This document shows positions 55,198-63,865 of a stretch of 64,000 nt of DNA, piece after piece. The position numbers and the translations under genes are program-made. Below the pieces are notes generated by a model. It saw nothing but the letters and a program-made list of their open reading frames with translations. It was not told where the DNA came from and did no database searches. Position 1 is the first letter of the stretch. Each line of letters opens with the position of its first letter. This DNA comes from Pseudoalteromonas luteoviolacea S2607 (lineage in GTDB: Bacteria; Pseudomonadota; Gammaproteobacteria; Enterobacterales; Alteromonadaceae): assembly GCF_001625575.1 (NCBI RefSeq), contig NZ_AUXV01000020.1, positions 86,706 through 150,705 of the forward strand, in the 5' to 3' direction.

Positions 55198-58100
55198 TTA
55201 ACTTTTTATCAATTCAAGCATTTGTGCTTCATTAAACTCACTTAAGTTCACGCCCGTATCAGCAAATAGGGCATCCACCAGTGCTTGTTTATCTTTTTGC
55301 ATCTGAAAAACTTTTTGCTCTATCGAGTTCGCCACGATTAACTTATAGACAAATACAGGCTTATCCTGACCAATTCTATAGGCGCGATCTGTAGCTTGGT
55401 TCTCAACCGCTGGGTTCCACCAAGGGTCAAAGTGAATAACCGTATCAGCCTGGGTCAAATTAAGGCCAGTACCGCCCGCTTTGAGCGAAATTAAGAACAC
55501 GTCGACTTCACCCTCTGTAAACCTTGCAATGGCCTTATCCCGCAGCCTTGTTTGTCCTGTTAGCATCGTATATGGAATATTTTGATCATCACACAGGTTA
55601 GAGATCATATCTAACACAGTTGTAAACTGACTAAATATGATTATTTTGCGCCCTTCTTCTAGCAGAATTGGTAAGTGTGCCCCTAGCCATTTAAATTTTG
55701 CGCTTTCTAAATATTCGGTACCTTTATCAACCAACCCTGGATGGCAGCAAATCTGTCTTAACTTTAATAAAGCATCTAAAAAGGCTAACTTGCTACTCTC
55801 AACACCTTGCTCTTTGAACAAGTCGATTAAACTCGATTCAATTTGGTTCTGCACGTGTTGATACAGTGCGGCTTGCTCTGAGCCAAACTCTAGCTTTTTA
55901 ATAAGCTCTGTCTTTGCAGGTAGTTCTCGTACAACTTCAGACTTGGTTCTTCGTAATATAAAAGGCGCTATCAAAGATTGCAGCTCTTTCGCTTTGCGGC
56001 TGTCACGTTCCTTTTCAATAGGAATTTGAAAGTGCTGTTTAAATTGCTGCTTGGTGCCTAATACATCAGGCATAACAAAATCCAATAGTGACTTAAGCTC
56101 CATTAAGTTGTTTTCAACAGGAGTACCACTTAAACACAGCTTGAATTCAGCAGCTAATTGTTTGACACACTTAGAGATCTGCGCAGTTTCATTTTTAATA
56201 TATTGCGCTTCGTCTAATACAATCGAATCAAAATGCAGCTCAGAGTAGTGCGCCAAATCACGCTTCAACAATGGGTAAGTAGTAATAATAAAACGGGCTT
56301 GTGAAACTTGATTGAGTTGTTTATCACGGTTACTTCCATGAACTGTTAAAACCGGCAAATGCGGTGCAAACCGTTTAAACTCATTCTGCCAGTTGCCTAC
56401 CAAAGACGTCGGACACACAATCAAAGAGGGCTTAGTCACCAGCGTATTGTGTTGAGAAATGAAGTAGGCGATCACCTGTAGGGTTTTACCTAGCCCCATA
56501 TCATCAGCCAGTATTCCTCCTAATTGATGACGGTTTAGGAACTTAAGCCAATTTACACCTTGCAGCTGATAATCTCTTAGCGTAAATCGGTCATTGCTCG
56601 CTCCCAGTAATGTTGCGTCTTCATTTACTGGCTTGTTTAACTCTTCAAGGTAATCAAGTAATCGTTCATCGTCAGAAACACTTTCTACAGCATCCAATTC
56701 AAAAAGTTTTTTTGCATATGACAGCGGAAATTTGAACTGAGAACTCGACAAGTAATAGCTAAAGCGTGACTTTAAAAGCAGAAGCTCTTCATAAATACTT
56801 TTTGAAATCGCGTAGTATTGCTCTGCAATTTGGACATACTGAAATACGTTCGCAATCGAATTGACTTCGTGATTTGGTACTTTGTCCCAGTCAAGCAATA
56901 TCAACTTATCATCAAACATGACTTTGCCGATTACATGATGCTTCTTGTCTCGTTTCAACTGTAGCGTCACTTTTGGTACTTGGACCTTTTTGGCTTGCTG
57001 AATTTCATCAACTTGCCACATCTTACGCTGCAAATAAGGACGCACTTCACAGTTGTACCAATGGTAAGCGACTTCGTCTTCAACAGGTAACTTAAACCCA
57101 TCGCTTTGAGCTTCAAAACCAAGGCCTAGCAACATTTTCTCGCACCGATTAAGTTGCTTTTCAGTCGAATACTTAGTCTGAGAATCAAATAGAGATAGCG
57201 CTAAGTGTTTAAATTCGCCCTCGGTCAGGCTCAGCTTTGCAACGAGCTTATTTTTATCTAGCAGTCGTTCAAAACCAGTTGGAGGTGGAATAACATTATC
57301 AGCAAATATGTCTTGGAAACGCTTAATCACAGCCTCAATTTTGTCTTTTTGAATGCTGGGCATCGTTTGCAGATGTGCAATCTCAGATGCGCTTAACTCA
57401 GATTCTATACGTCCGAGCAACATATTTTCTGTATCTAAATAAACAGGTGGATCAGACTTAATTAGAAGCCACTGTTCGACACCTGTTAATTTGCTCTCGA
57501 GCTTAAACGTGTCCTTTTCAACCTGCCAAGTAAAGTCTAAATGCTGCATATGGCCGAACTGCAGCGGCTTACGGCTATTTCCGTAAAAGCAACGCTTTGT
57601 AGCGACAAGCTGTTGTAATGCTGCAAATCCCCAACTACCAGACAATTCAAAGTGACCAGGTGTATTTTGAGAGCGAACCCAACTGAACAGCTTATAATCA
57701 CTCTCTAATATGTCTTTAGGTGGAACATGTGCGTTTAATTGTTTTTCGGTTAGCGCGCGGCCTAACGGATAATGTCCATCAGGTTTGTGAGGAGACATTT
57801 TTGGATTTACAAGTAGTTCATTACCACGGTGCTCCAATACAAATAACAACACATTTGCAGCGTTTAAGTCGGATGCCTGCTGTAACAAAGACAACTCGTT
57901 AAACCAGTCGTTTACAATAAAAGACTCACCAAACCCACCAGAATGCTCTACCTTAAGTTTCAGTAGAACAGCTGCTATGTGGCGACATTTAGCATTATTT
58001 GAACAGGAACATTGAGCCTCAACGGAAGGGGTTCCTTTGATTTGCTCAATTTTTATGTGCTGCGTAAAGGTATTACCGTAGTTTCCTAGTACTTGCGCAT

Positions 58101-58296
58101 CAATTCGCGAAAAATCATCGGTATGTTCCAAAAAGCAGATCTGATCATCATTCACGTACTCTTTTGCCTTGGCTAACATAGCAGAACTAAAGTACTGCTT
58201 CAGAAAGCGCTCTGATAACGGGAACTGTGAAGACTGTTCCTGCTTAATTTCTTCGAATAAAGCTAATAGCTGCTCTTTAGATAACTGCGAGGACAT
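55198..58296 (-). CDS. SNF2/RapA-family DNA translocase with SWIM zinc finger
   Basis: The 1032-residue protein has an N-terminal SWIM zinc finger (QCSCSNNAKCRHIAAVLLKL, about residues 94-113). The DEAD/DEAH-like SNF2 core follows: Walker A GGILADDMGLGKTLQV (about 590), then the Walker B box LDEAQYIKN, LCLSGTPVENNLMELKSLLDF and, in the second lobe, SLKAGGTGLNL and QATDRAYRIGQ. It is a double-stranded DNA translocase thought to remodel proteins on DNA. The family is common in bacteria and is also found in defence islands. No other defence gene is next to it here. Confidence 0.93.
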   Translation of the reverse strand: MSSQLSKEQLLALFEEIKQEQSSQFPLSERFLKQYFSSAMLAKAKEYVNDDQICFLEHTDDFSRIDAQVLGNYGNTFTQHIKIEQIKGTPSVEAQCSCSNNAKCRHIAAVLLKLKVEHSGGFGESFIVNDWFNELSLLQQASDLNAANVLLFVLEHRGNELLVNPKMSPHKPDGHYPLGRALTEKQLNAHVPPKDILESDYKLFSWVRSQNTPGHFELSGSWGFAALQQLVATKRCFYGNSRKPLQFGHMQHLDFTWQVEKDTFKLESKLTGVEQWLLIKSDPPVYLDTENMLLGRIESELSASEIAHLQTMPSIQKDKIEAVIKRFQDIFADNVIPPPTGFERLLDKNKLVAKLSLTEGEFKHLALSLFDSQTKYSTEKQLNRCEKMLLGLGFEAQSDGFKLPVEDEVAYHWYNCEVRPYLQRKMWQVDEIQQAKKVQVPKVTLQLKRDKKHHVIGKVMFDDKLILLDWDKVPNHEVNSIANVFQYVQIAEQYYAISKSIYEELLLLKSRFSYYLSSSQFKFPLSYAKKLFELDAVESVSDDERLLDYLEELNKPVNEDATLLGASNDRFTLRDYQLQGVNWLKFLNRHQLGGILADDMGLGKTLQVIAYFISQHNTLVTKPSLIVCPTSLVGNWQNEFKRFAPHLPVLTVHGSNRDKQLNQVSQARFIITTYPLLKRDLAHYSELHFDSIVLDEAQYIKNETAQISKCVKQLAAEFKLCLSGTPVENNLMELKSLLDFVMPDVLGTKQQFKQHFQIPIEKERDSRKAKELQSLIAPFILRRTKSEVVRELPAKTELIKKLEFGSEQAALYQHVQNQIESSLIDLFKEQGVESSKLAFLDALLKLRQICCHPGLVDKGTEYLESAKFKWLGAHLPILLEEGRKIIIFSQFTTVLDMISNLCDDQNIPYTMLTGQTRLRDKAIARFTEGEVDVFLISLKAGGTGLNLTQADTVIHFDPWWNPAVENQATDRAYRIGQDKPVFVYKLIVANSIEQKVFQMQKDKQALVDALFADTGVNLSEFNEAQMLELIKS

Positions 58297-58414
58297 TTTT
58301 TAACAAGTAACAAGACGTAAAAGACCAGTATATGAAATTACGGTTTTGAGCTAAAGAGGAAAAACCCACAAAATTAGGAAAAACTGACTGGTTGGATGTG
58401 AAAAAGGCATATGT

Positions 58415-58434
58415 ATGGCCTAGAACACTAGGCC
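58415..58434. promoter_or_regulatory. Inverted repeat at the end of parB: candidate parS
   Basis: TGGCCTAG (58415-58422) and CTAGGCCA (58427-58434) form an 8-bp perfect inverted repeat just past the parB stop. In P1-type systems the centromere parS lies at this place. A terminator role is the alternative, though no U-tract follows directly. Confidence 0.45.
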
Positions 58435-58442
58435 ACTACAAT

Positions 58443-59408
58443 TTAATTAAAACTACTTAACAATTTTTGCAATTGTTCTAAACGCTTTTCAGTCAGCACC
58501 TTATCGTCTATTTTTACCGTAACGGCCCCAGAATTAATGCTTCGCTGGACTTTTACAAACTTGTTTTCTAGCAAACATTCATTTCGGTTATTATTTTCTG
58601 TTTCGAACGTTGTTAGGTATTTAGTAATCTCTATCGCGCGCTTTTCGTCGCTCATAGGTTGAGTTTGAAACTCTGCCTGAGCTAAACCAGAAACCTTACC
58701 TGCAAACTGCTCAGGCCTCTCTTTCAATGCGCTGATCAATTTTTTAGCAACTTCGCGGCCAAGATGATTAGGAGTCGGGTACATCAAGACAATTTCCCTG
58801 TCAATCTGCTCAAAAGCCTTGATAGAGTCAGCAACAGCGGTATGAGAAACACCTTCTAATCCAGCAATCTCGCGATATGAGCCCTTTTTCCCGCTGTCTT
58901 GTAATTTCTGGCGTGTTTGGACGTAAGCTTTACCAAGTTCCCAAAGGCTAGGCGCAATATATTGATCGGAAGATACGGCAAGCGCTTTAGCATCATCTTC
59001 TGTAAAGTCTTCTGAGCTAAAGACTACATAATCAGCTTTGGCAAGCAAACATGCCTTACGCCGCCTTGAGCCAGAAAGAACTAGCATAGATGTACCTTGC
59101 TTCCAGCACAGTGCAGGATGCATATTCTTACCGTCTTCTTGTATCGCTGGTAATATATCCGCAACTGACCTTTCATTCAGCAAAGACTGCTCTCGACGAT
59201 TTTTTCCATAAACCGATGTTTCTTTTTCAATATTATGCCAAGGGATCACTTCACAGATCAGCTTGATCTGGCGGTTTGGATCACTTGGTGCCGGCATCGT
59301 AACCTCTTGACCGGCAGACGCTTGTCCCAATAAATCATCTAGACTACTACTTTCTACAGGGGTTGCAAAAGGGTCTATTCGTGTATCGTTTTTACGTTTT
59401 CTAGCCAT
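58443..59408 (-). CDS. parB: Partition protein ParB, P1/plasmid type
   Basis: The 321-residue protein has the ParB N-terminal domain with VLSGSRRRKACLLAKADY (the box II equivalent), a helix-turn-helix (SYREIAGLEGVSHTAVADSIKAF) and a C-terminal dimer domain. The sequence is of the plasmid type and not the chromosomal ParB type. It binds parS and works with ParA. It lies 18 bp downstream of parA in one operon. Confidence 0.92.
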   Translation of the reverse strand: MARKRKNDTRIDPFATPVESSSLDDLLGQASAGQEVTMPAPSDPNRQIKLICEVIPWHNIEKETSVYGKNRREQSLLNERSVADILPAIQEDGKNMHPALCWKQGTSMLVLSGSRRRKACLLAKADYVVFSSEDFTEDDAKALAVSSDQYIAPSLWELGKAYVQTRQKLQDSGKKGSYREIAGLEGVSHTAVADSIKAFEQIDREIVLMYPTPNHLGREVAKKLISALKERPEQFAGKVSGLAQAEFQTQPMSDEKRAIEITKYLTTFETENNNRNECLLENKFVKVQRSINSGAVTVKIDDKVLTEKRLEQLQKLLSSFN

Positions 59409-59426
59409 ATTTTAGCCTGTGTTCTA

Positions 59427-60656
59427 TTAGTCTAAACTTGATTGAGTTGACACCCAATTGGAGCGTATTAGCATTTCTAATTCATCTACAACATCTTTTA
59501 TATTTTCTTGTGATTTAAGCAAAGACTCCCTGCTTGCAAGTGAATCAGAAGTTTTTTGATCGAAAATAGTATTGAAAGATGAAGAACTTGCTGTAATCGC
59601 CGAGCTATGATTGATCGGATAACTCATTACTTGTCGTCCAAAGGCAGTTCTTACGTCTTTAACAATGTCTCTTTGAGAGTGATTACCTTTCACGTAGTTG
59701 GTGACGAGGAACTGCATAAAATCCCAGCCTTCATGACCCAATGCAGCCACGGTATGATAGATTTCGCCCAAGCGTTTTAAGTATTTATTATTTGCATCAA
59801 AATCTACTGCTTCTGGATGAACTGGAATAAGCATTGCTGTAGAGGCCATGAGCGCGTTGTAGAACATAAAATTCAAAGAGGGCGCAGTATCTATCAATAT
59901 TAGATCAAACTCGTCTTGAACGGGCTCTATGACACGCTCTTTAAGTTTATGATAATGTCTTGTTTGATCATAACCTGAAGATTCTTTTAATTCCGTTGCT
60001 GTTTCATGTTCAAAGTAAAAGTCATCCATGCCAGAAGGTAGAATACGAATGTTTGGAATATGTGTTTTTTGAAATGACTCGGAAACTAGCTGTGGCCAGG
60101 TTTCTCCCTCATCCAATTCAATACAATCACGCATCAGGTCCCCAACGGTTATTGGCTCGTGATCATTTGATGGAAAAAAGCTAGATGACGATCCTTGCGG
60201 ATCAAGATCAATAATTCCGATACGATAGCGCTTTATGTTAGTGGTAGCCAATGCTGCAGCCAAGTTGACAAGTGACGTTGTTTTACCACAACCACCTTTT
60301 AAGCTATTTATTACGATAACTTGTAGCTTGTCTTGATCAGACCTATGATCAGACTTGATCCCAAGCGTATCTGCCATCGCGAAAATATTACTAAGCGTAT
60401 ATGCATAGTGACCATTTGCGCCTTTCTGGATACTCAAATGATCAAAATCGCCTTGGTCGTGGCGCCTTTTCAAAGTTCTATTATTGACACCCAAAAGGTC
60501 AGCTGCCGCTTTTTGGGTATAAGTACGCAACTCTTTATCTTCTGATTTCAAATGAGCACGATAGTGTTGAATACGACCTTCAAGAGATTTCTCGGCAACC
60601 TCTGCTGTCGCTTTCAACAGTTTATAAGTAGAAAGAGCATTGCTATTGATAGACAT
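59427..60656 (-). CDS. parA: Partition ATPase ParA, type Ia
   Basis: The 409-residue protein has an N-terminal helix-turn-helix (TQKAAADLLGVNNRTLKRRH, about residues 47-66), the mark of type Ia ParA, which also represses its own operon. The ATPase domain has the deviant Walker A NSLKGGCGKTTSLVNLAA and IGIIDLDPQGSSS as Walker A' motif. The start at 60656 has AAGGA 8 nt upstream; 27 codons further upstream are open but carry no site. The partition operon faces away from the origin. Confidence 0.94.
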   Translation of the reverse strand: MSINSNALSTYKLLKATAEVAEKSLEGRIQHYRAHLKSEDKELRTYTQKAAADLLGVNNRTLKRRHDQGDFDHLSIQKGANGHYAYTLSNIFAMADTLGIKSDHRSDQDKLQVIVINSLKGGCGKTTSLVNLAAALATTNIKRYRIGIIDLDPQGSSSSFFPSNDHEPITVGDLMRDCIELDEGETWPQLVSESFQKTHIPNIRILPSGMDDFYFEHETATELKESSGYDQTRHYHKLKERVIEPVQDEFDLILIDTAPSLNFMFYNALMASTAMLIPVHPEAVDFDANNKYLKRLGEIYHTVAALGHEGWDFMQFLVTNYVKGNHSQRDIVKDVRTAFGRQVMSYPINHSSAITASSSSFNTIFDQKTSDSLASRESLLKSQENIKDVVDELEMLIRSNWVSTQSSLD

Positions 60657-61064
60657 ACTAATATTCCTTAACCTGATACATATTATTATAATGTCCATTA
60701 AATGAAAGGTAAACATATTAAAAGCATGACATCTCAAAAAATCATTTTAAAATCTACCTATAAGATTAATTAAAGAGTTTAGATATGGTTAAGTATAAAG
60801 GTAATAAAGGTTAAAAGCACCAAATACAAGTTTAAACTGTTGTTTTACAATGATAAAAATAAAATAATCAGATCAACAAAATACGTAGTAAAGATCAGAT
60901 CTTTAACTACACTTAGATCACAAATATACTAAGTAAAAATTGACCAGTATGTTAAATCACAGGTTATCAACAGGTTTATAAACAATTGTCCCGCCAGAGA
61001 TCAAAAAAATACTAACTAGATCTCTAAAGATATGCACAACTTTCGTAAATGGGCCTTCAATCTG

Positions 61065-61111
61065 TTAGTAAAGATCAGATCTATACTACAGATAGATCTG
61101 ATCTTTACTAA
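61065..61111. promoter_or_regulatory. Perfect 18-bp inverted repeat of the motif: candidate Rep operator
   Basis: TTAGTAAAGATCAGATCT (61065-61082) and its exact complement (61094-61111) flank an 11-bp spacer. Each arm has two GATC sites. In iteron plasmids an inverted pair upstream of rep is the site of autorepression by Rep dimers, so the same is inferred here. Confidence 0.7.
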
Positions 61112-61123
61112 TTTGTATTTCAT

Positions 61124-61132
61124 TTATACACA
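61124..61132 (+). promoter_or_regulatory. DnaA box
   Basis: TTATACACA is an exact match to TTATNCACA. It lies next to the large inverted repeat, as expected in an origin that needs DnaA as well as Rep. Confidence 0.75.
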
Positions 61133-61362
61133 GCTGCCCGATCTAACGAGCATTTTATAAGGGTTTTAAGTTGAATTTCAGCAAAATCGCGATGTTTATG
61201 CAGCTAGTAGGTAAAATAGCGATCCAAATTTTACTTTAAGTTGGTAAAAAGCTGATCTAAAGAAAAAATTGAATTCAGATCACTTTTATACTAACTTAAC
61301 CATTTAACTTTTGCCTTTGAATGTGTTGTTATTAGCTGTCGAAAGAATCTGGAAGTAAAAAA

Positions 61363-62577
61363 ATGAACCGTAAGGTAAACATCTCTGTTGATAATCTACC
61401 TGATTCACTTCGTGGCCAAATCCACGGAGTTGAAAGTGCGATAGACAATGAAAGTCTTGCACTATTTACAGACAACAAAGATGTGAGAATTTCTTTAGAA
61501 AGTACAAATCATGGCCTACGAGCTTACTCAAATACTTTCAATCATTATGATCTTTGGGGTCGGTTTGTTCGTTCTGGACACAAGAAACTTCCACTAGAAG
61601 AAGCTCCTAAAAAAACAATTATAACGCGTAGAATTTCTGAAAAGGTAGATGGCATTCTATATGATGGAGAAATTAAGATTACTCCAGCTGTTGTAAGTAG
61701 TAAAAAAGAAGGAGAGGAAACTGAGTATCTTGTCTGGCCGTCTGATAGAGAAGAGAAAGTTGAGCGAGCTTTAATTCGTCTAGCTTCAAAGGGCAAAATT
61801 GTAAAAATAAATTTTAAGTCCGGTATTCAATATGCGGTAATTTTTTCGATGAATGAATTGGCGCAAGAGTTGAAAGCTGTTGGTCAATCAATGCCTTATC
61901 CACAAATAAAAGAGTCTTTAGAAGCTCTTCAAGGTTCAAAATTATCATTTAAATACAGAGCTACAGACACTAAAAATAGCGATGTTGACGATTCTTTTTA
62001 CGAATCAAATATGAATTTTCTCTCTTCTTTACATTTTAGTGGTAAGAAAGGCCAGGGAGGAAACATAAAGTGTGTCGCATGTTTGAATGCATTTGTACAC
62101 AATATGATCGACAACTTAGAGTATAAAGGATACTACTTTAATAGTGCACAAGAGCTTAAACGAGGATTGTCTCGATGGATGATGTTGAGGCTTTATCATT
62201 TATGGCGTTACGCTGCCCCTGGTAAAACTTACCATTTTAGATTGTTATCGATAATGGAGAAGTATGGATCTATATACTCTTCTGATGAAATTACTGATAA
62301 CAAATTAAAAGCGCTTCGTAGAGATATGACTACAACAATGAAAGACCTAATTGAAAAGGGCGCTATATCAGAATATAACATTTCAAATGTTAAAGATGAG
62401 CAATCCGGTAGAATAATCGATTACGTGTATGAAATGCATCCATCGGCACAATTTTGTGAAGAAATTCTGGCTCTAAATAAACATAACAAACGAATCGAAA
62501 TTCAAGGCGGTAAAAGACTTGTTGAAAGTGCTGAAATAATTGATGAAGATATTCTTGAAGAAATTGTGAAAAAGTAA
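61363..62577 (+). CDS. Replication initiator protein Rep of the chromid
   Basis: The 404-residue protein has the layout of winged-helix plasmid initiators. There are two basic helical parts (about residues 130-200, KVERALIRLASKGKIVKINFKSGIQYAVIFS, and about 255-345, KRGLSRWMMLRLYHLWRYA), and no Walker motif. It is unlike RctB of vibrios as far as I can judge. The position next to parAB and an iteron-rich region makes it the initiator. GGAAG precedes the start at a spacing of 7. It is transcribed rightward and converges with tus. The exact Rep family is not assigned. Confidence 0.75.
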   Translation: MNRKVNISVDNLPDSLRGQIHGVESAIDNESLALFTDNKDVRISLESTNHGLRAYSNTFNHYDLWGRFVRSGHKKLPLEEAPKKTIITRRISEKVDGILYDGEIKITPAVVSSKKEGEETEYLVWPSDREEKVERALIRLASKGKIVKINFKSGIQYAVIFSMNELAQELKAVGQSMPYPQIKESLEALQGSKLSFKYRATDTKNSDVDDSFYESNMNFLSSLHFSGKKGQGGNIKCVACLNAFVHNMIDNLEYKGYYFNSAQELKRGLSRWMMLRLYHLWRYAAPGKTYHFRLLSIMEKYGSIYSSDEITDNKLKALRRDMTTTMKDLIEKGAISEYNISNVKDEQSGRIIDYVYEMHPSAQFCEEILALNKHNKRIEIQGGKRLVESAEIIDEDILEEIVKK

Positions 62578-62586
62578 TATTCGGAT

Positions 62587-62616
62587 GGATAGTCAATTAT
62601 GTTAAATTGGCTATCC
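62587..62616. terminator. Hairpin between convergent rep and tus
   Basis: GGATAGTCAATT (62587-62598) pairs with AATTGGCTATCC (62605-62616), with one G-U pair and a 6-nt loop. It is placed between two convergent stop codons, so it is likely a bidirectional terminator, although the U-tract is missing. Confidence 0.6.
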
Positions 62617-62634
62617 CAAAGATTTATTGTAATA

Positions 62635-63504
62635 TTAGTCTAAGTTTTCCAAGTAAATTCGCTCAATTAAGTAACTATAATCTTTCTTTCTTACATCTAC
62701 ATTTGAACTACTGTAACTTGTCAGCTCTCCAATTTTAGTTTCGCTTTGAGGATTGAGCAATATGAAGGGGAGTGCAGCACTTACGTGATATCGATTTTTT
62801 GCTGAAAATCTAACATTTACTTCTGGCGTCACTCTTGTAGGACGTTTAATCCTTAACTTACTCTTTTCACTTAGGCTCCCCACTCTAAGTTTTTCTGACT
62901 CTACTATTTGTAACCAATTTTGCTGATCTATAACTCGTGGATTTGAATATCCTGAAGATTTATTCAACATTTCTAATGCCACTTTCTTTGATAATGTCAT
63001 TGAAGAATGTTTCTTCATCCATGTAAAACGTACAGAGTATGGGGTTGCATCTTCAAAATGGATTTTTCGATAGGCCGCTAATGTTATTAGGTTTGGTACT
63101 GCATTGTGAACAGCTTCAAACCTTGCATCATTGTTATTTATTTCTAATATAGCTTCTTTGAAATTTTTCTTCGCTTTATTAACTTCAATAATACGCGACT
63201 TTAAAGAGAAGTTCGGATCATTAATTGCTATTAATCCTGGGTGTCTTGTGAGTATTTTTCCACTTTTTTTATTCCCAACAAAGACATCTTGGTAACCGGA
63301 TAAACATTTTTCAAGCGCGACATCACCAGTTATTTTTGAAACACTTATGTTATCAGGTGCTTTATTTTCATCTTCTTCTGTGACTTCAGGTAGTAAATAA
63401 TAGTCACAATTTACAACTTCCGAACTTTTTATTTCTTCACAAAGTATGTTTATTTGTTCGAATAGATAATCAAAACTGCTTCTTAAATTAAACTTGGTAC
63501 TCAT
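62635..63504 (-). CDS. tus: Tus-like replication terminus-binding protein
   Basis: The 289-residue protein matches the E. coli Tus pattern from memory in several blocks: LLPEVTEEDEN (E. coli LPEV-x-x-EDE), PNLITLAAYRKI (LITL-x-AYR), VRFTWMKKHS (F-x-W-x-x-KH) and KLRIKRPTRVTPEVNVRF (KLKIKRPVKVQP). Tus binds Ter and blocks the replicative helicase from one side. Four Ter-like sites follow upstream, the nearest 12 bp before its start codon, where E. coli tus also has a self-regulating site. It is about 20 residues shorter than E. coli Tus. Confidence 0.9.
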   Translation of the reverse strand: MSTKFNLRSSFDYLFEQINILCEEIKSSEVVNCDYYLLPEVTEEDENKAPDNISVSKITGDVALEKCLSGYQDVFVGNKKSGKILTRHPGLIAINDPNFSLKSRIIEVNKAKKNFKEAILEINNNDARFEAVHNAVPNLITLAAYRKIHFEDATPYSVRFTWMKKHSSMTLSKKVALEMLNKSSGYSNPRVIDQQNWLQIVESEKLRVGSLSEKSKLRIKRPTRVTPEVNVRFSAKNRYHVSAALPFILLNPQSETKIGELTSYSSSNVDVRKKDYSYLIERIYLENLD

Positions 63505-63515
63505 GATATATCCAT

Positions 63516-63528
63516 GTATGATGTGTTC
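63516..63528 (+). other. Ter-like site A, in the tus promoter region
   Basis: GTATGATGTGTTC, followed by ATTATAGCT, lies 12 bp upstream of the tus start codon. The first five bases match the E. coli core GTATGTTGTAACTA. Orientation is plus, so by analogy it blocks forks moving to the right. Binding here would also repress tus. Confidence 0.8.
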
Positions 63529-63596
63529 TCTATATTATAGCTAAAAATCTCTGTTTGTGCCAATCTGCTTTATACCGTTTGTTATAGGTATAATAC

Positions 63597-63609
63597 GAAC
63601 ACATCATAC
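63597..63609 (-). other. Ter-like site B, opposite orientation
   Basis: The same 13 bases on the minus strand, followed by ATTATACC. By analogy it blocks forks moving to the left, the reverse of the other three. Confidence 0.78.
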
Positions 63610-63678
63610 GTTACTTGTATTGGTAAATTTAGATATTAATAGAATACTATTTAGTGATTATATACAGTTATTATATTA

Positions 63679-63691
63679 GTATGATGTGTTC
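63679..63691 (+). other. Ter-like site C
   Basis: Exact copy of GTATGATGTGTTC in plus orientation, preceded by ATTA and followed by ATTATAACT. Confidence 0.8.
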
Positions 63692-63852
63692 TTTTTATTA
63701 TAACTCAATTTTATCGCTTCTTTCAATTTTTTGATATTCAATGAGTAGCAGTTCAATTTGTTGTGAGATGCGATTAGCTAATAAATAAGTACGTCATGGT
63801 AACGATTTTTAAAACCGAGAATAGTAGGCGAATGTGATATATCATTAAATAT

Positions 63853-63865
63853 GTATGATGTGTTC
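63853..63865 (+). other. Ter-like site D
   Basis: Exact copy of GTATGATGTGTTC in plus orientation, followed by AATTATAGCC. Sites A, C and D have the same polarity. Confidence 0.8.

Larger units (their letters stand above)
60738..61362. other. Presumed replication origin (ori2) between parA and rep
   Basis: The sequence is AT-rich on the parA side and holds many copies of the 18-bp motif in both orientations: 60885-60902 (+), 60915-60932 (-), 60998-61015 (-), 61065-61082 (+), 61094-61111 (-), 61208-61225 (+), 61241-61258 (+) and 61277-61294 (-). One exact DnaA box, TTATACACA, is at 61124-61132, and weaker ones are near 60963, 60975 and 61030. There are at least 13 GATC sites in about 430 bp. 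These are the parts of an iteron-type origin under Dam control. The initiator gene follows directly. Confidence 0.85.

Noticed and set aside
55198..58296. Defence island around the SNF2 helicase
   Set aside because: The neighbours are a response regulator, rmuC and partition genes; no nuclease, methylase or other defence gene is associated.
61065..61111. Terminator in the origin region
   Set aside because: The inverted repeat is two copies of the 18-bp motif and has no U-tract; a protein-binding operator fits better.
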